A stretch of DNA of 64,000 nucleotides from Cornus controversa. Lineage: Eukaryota > Streptophyta > Magnoliopsida > Cornales > Cornaceae. The notes beneath the pieces are model-generated. The model worked only from the letters and a program-made list of their open reading frames with translations. It was not told the origin of the DNA and searched no databases. The translations under genes were made by a program, and so were the position numbers. The stretch covers positions 47,479,755-47,543,754 of the forward strand of contig CM048853.1 in NCBI GenBank assembly GCA_026545225.1, in the 5' to 3' direction. Below, one piece after another: positions 61,148 through 64,000 of the stretch (the first letter of the stretch is position 1; every line of letters starts with the position of its first letter).

Positions 61148-62630
61148 AGAAGAACTTGATAAATGTTGGAGGAAAAGTATATTTATTAATGACTTGAGAT
61201 AAACTTAACTCTAGATATTTGCAAACTGACTCTTGTGAGGCACTCGAACTACGCCAGTAGCACTGATGCTGAAGAGTTTTACCACTGAACTAGACAACGA
61301 TCTCGTTTTCCATTTTGTTGAGTTGACTGAAGAAACTAATTTTGTTTAGAAGTTTGCTTCTTATCTGATGAAAAATGGATTTTTATTGTGATTGAAAGTG
61401 GATATAGGCTATATAGCAGAAGGTTTTTGTGAGAAGCTCTTGACTTGCTATATCTTATATGTAACATGTTCATGATAATACAATGCTTGATGATTGTCAA
61501 TGTTTGTTTATGTTGGGTTGGTATTTGTACTTCACAAAAGATCTCTCTATATATGTATATGTATGTAAACCTGTAAATGAAATTCATTTCCTTTTTTCTA
61601 AAAAGCTTTCTTAGCTTTTGATCCTTTTTTACACCATTTTTTTTTTCTGACACCTATAGTGCATGACTGCATCATCCAAACAGCAACTAAATCAGAAGAT
61701 CAACACAACCACTTTCTATCCTCTATCCAGAAAGTTGCATGATATGTTCCCAAACTGTGGACACATACACCTCATGCTGATATCCAATTAACACATTATG
61801 TGATGTATTGCAGCTTTAATTTACAGAGCAGCAATTAAATCACAAAGCAAATATATGGAGTTGAAAGTGCCCATATTTTCACTGCTTTTTTATCAAACTT
61901 TTGAATCATCAGACCATACTCCTTTTGTGTTCTTATTAAGTTGAATGTTCATCACCTTGTCATCATTTTGCTTTCGGCTGAGGCTTAGTCAGACAATTTG
62001 CCTTTTTCTTCATTTGAAAGAAGAGGAAACTAAGTTGTTAGTCCACATGGGTTGGTCCCATTTCTTTGGCATATTTTATCATAGAGAAATAAATAATGTT
62101 AAAACTATATATATATATATGTGTGTGTGAGTAAAAAGGCCATATGGGAAAAAGGGGCCGAACCCTTCACACTGACCTTTGTCCCATTGAGAATTTGATG
62201 GCATTTGCTTTCTTGTCATTTATGTCACATTCTTCTTCAACAAAATTGTCATTTTTCTTCTACAAGAACGTACATCAAGATGATTTCAATCTACTCCTCA
62301 TTATTGTCACTCTTTTAGTCTTTTTTAATGTTTGTAGTCTTCACGATTTTTCACCAATTCATATTAGTATGTTCTTTTGTCATTTTATTTTCAATGAGTG
62401 CCATACGATGCAATTTGGGCGAGTCAACCCGAATTGAACCCAAGCCCAATGAACAAATGATCATAAAATAAATTATCCTTACCGTCAATATCCTCCTCCA
62501 AAGTGAGAGAGATAAGTTGAACAAGTATGATTGTCCCTCTTGGAATGTACTATTAAACCTAAATTGGGGTTATCCCAGAAGAGCAACTGTTCATGGCCAT
62601 TACGGTGAAATCCTTTACGAAAGAGATATA
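61148..62630. other. Haspin 3' UTR and downstream spacer
   Basis: The first few hundred bases should be the 3' UTR. No further gene is recognisable. A short ORF at 62144-62437 has hydrophobic, AT-driven composition and no recognised motif. Confidence 0.4.
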
Positions 62631-62639
62631 TTAGTTACA

Positions 62640-62943
62640 TTTATATATGAAAAATCGAGATCTTGCCGACAAGTAAAACACATGGAAGTCAAATGAATAT
62701 TCCTCTTCTGCAAGTTCACCATATATGGGTATTTGTTGTAACAAACCATCTAGGTCTATTTCTGCACCAGCAAATACCATGCCACTCCAGTGACTCCACC
62801 TTATCCAACTTTTTCCCGCAACTGTGCCAAGCTCTCTTAAAAGTAAATTTACCCCCCTCCCAAAAAACCTTGTCTTCACCGGAATGAATGGCAACCGAGC
62901 CAATAAACTCCCTAAACTTAGCCAACATCTCATCCTGCACCAT
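62640..62943 (-). pseudogene. fragment of a plant LINE reverse-transcriptase zinc-binding (zf-RVT) region
   Basis: The minus frame 62943-62716 reads DKVFWEGGKFTFKRAWHSC followed by WHGICW. This resembles the D-x-W-x(n)-GKFSVKSAW...W pattern of the zf-RVT domain near the C-terminus of plant non-LTR elements. A second overlapping frame suggests a frameshift. No other part of a LINE is adjacent. Confidence 0.5.
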
Positions 62944-63107
62944 TAATAATCAAACTATGAAGAGAAGCATCCCTGGATAAAGAAATCAGCCTTGCAATTC
63001 TATGACCAACCTGACTTTTCATGGCTTGGGGCAACCATTTTTACAATTATGATTCCGCTTTCACTGAAAAATCTCAACTTGAACTTAATTAGAGTTGAGC
63101 TTGGGTT

Positions 63108-63512
63108 AGGTGTCAGTTACCCGAGCCCGACTCGAACCGAACCTTATTTCAAATTTTGATTACCCTTTTCTTTTCAACTTCCTTTTTTAAATTTAGAATT
63201 TTTATGCTTAGCAATAATCTAACTAGAGTTTTTGTTTTCCTTAAATCTTTCCCTTTTTTTTTTTTCTGTATATATATACATAATGTGTGCAATAATGCAA
63301 GATCTTATTTTTACAAAAAAAAAAAACCAAATTATTGCAAAAAATCAATTCAATTTAACCGGATTAGATACCGAGCTGACCAAATGGACAATGATCGGGT
63401 TTGGATTAGCTCTTCCTAACCCAAGATCAAGTTCAACCTGAGCTTGAGCTCTATTGTTCATAGAGCGAGTTGGGCTAGGGTTGACTCTTCAACCCCCGAG
63501 TTACACCCCTAC
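63108..63512. mobile_element. possible hAT-like relic (tentative)
   Basis: Left TTAGGTGTCAGTTACCCGAG and right, inverted, GTAGGGGTGTAACTCGGGGG are similar, and the interior has GAGCTTGAGCTC and GAGCCCGACTCGAACC motifs on both sides. No flanking duplication was found; the borders are guesses. Confidence 0.35.
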
Positions 63513-64000
63513 ATCTCACATTCTTTCTCCTTCCCCTTATGTCGCATGTTACTGTTAAAAATAGCTCTTATCTCCTATGTTGTATTATACACTTCTACCA
63601 AATTTTACTAATTACAAAGAGATTACACGTTTTCACACCTATCCTTGCCTTGCATTCACAAGTATATGTTAGTTTAAGCAATAGCTTCAATGTGTTTTTA
63701 GTACGAAATCATAATTGTCTTATTCTTTAAAGTCATTTTTAATAACATTCTTTCATGTTATTTTTGGTCATCTGCTATTAGAATTAGTTTTTCTTGCTTC
63801 ACCGGCGTGTCACTAAGTTTTCGATATATGTGTACAAACCATTTCAACTTACTTTTTCTAAAAAATTTCGCAGATAGATGTTATACTTAATTTTTTAGTA
63901 CGAAATCATAATTGTCTTCTAGTCACTCGAATCATCCACCTTAACATTTTCATTACTGCCATGAAGGCATTGCTCTTGTTCACTTTTTAGGTTCACACTG
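63513..64000. other. spacer at the right edge, no gene seen
   Basis: A direct repeat TTTTAGTACGAAATCATAAT followed by TGTCTT occurs at 63697 and 63895. Otherwise nothing is recognisable. Confidence 0.4.

Overview
The window is nuclear DNA of a dicot-type flowering plant. It is AT-rich, has intron-rich genes with GT-AG splice sites, and has long intergenic stretches full of transposon remnants. It holds three complete protein-coding genes, all readable exon by exon. (1) A full-size pleiotropic-drug-resistance ABC transporter of the ABCG37/PDR9 (ABCG33/37) type lies on the minus strand (7357-21958, 24 coding exons, 1447 aa). (2) A membrane-anchored RD-class receptor-like protein kinase of the Arabidopsis At5g18500/At2g42960 group lies on the minus strand (28623-33723, 7 coding exons, 511 aa). 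(3) The histone H3-Thr3 kinase Haspin lies on the plus strand (50598-61147, 15 coding exons, 626 aa). In each gene every exon junction keeps the reading frame and the catalytic motifs are intact. Exons, lengths and family calls were worked out by hand from the sequence and from memory of the families; no database search was run.

Layout. 1-3423: an unassigned short ORF, then four unrelated tandem-repeat or low-complexity arrays, a polypurine tract, and a 1.1-kb palindromic LTR-like unit. This looks like the 3' part of a Ty3-type LTR retrotransposon, its satellite-rich 3' UTR, and a rearranged LTR. 3640-4600: a roughly 185-bp tandem array. 4890-5600: a diverged second copy of the ABCG gene's promoter region with no coding sequence behind it, containing a perfect 52-bp inverted repeat. 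6057-6726: a TIR element with a perfect 8-bp target duplication. 7357-22945: ABC transporter and promoter. 23030-27700: repeat-rich spacer. 28623-33742: receptor-like kinase, with a LINE relic and a small MITE in its introns. 34800-50100: about 15 kb of spacer with at least eight recognisable non-autonomous elements (foldback, hAT-like, Mutator-like, Harbinger-like, TRIM), some nested. 50249-61147: Haspin with a promoter rich in TGGGCC/T motifs. 61148-64000: spacer with a LINE fragment and a possible hAT-like relic.

The three genes are not an evident functional cluster: one exports small molecules at the plasma membrane, one is a signalling kinase, and one is a mitotic kinase. The more unusual content is structural: the orphaned promoter copy with its palindrome, the satellite arrays next to a palindromic LTR, a 1-kb near-perfect foldback, a repeat family with GTGTC-rich interiors and three copies, and a TRIM with an interior of only about 91 bp.
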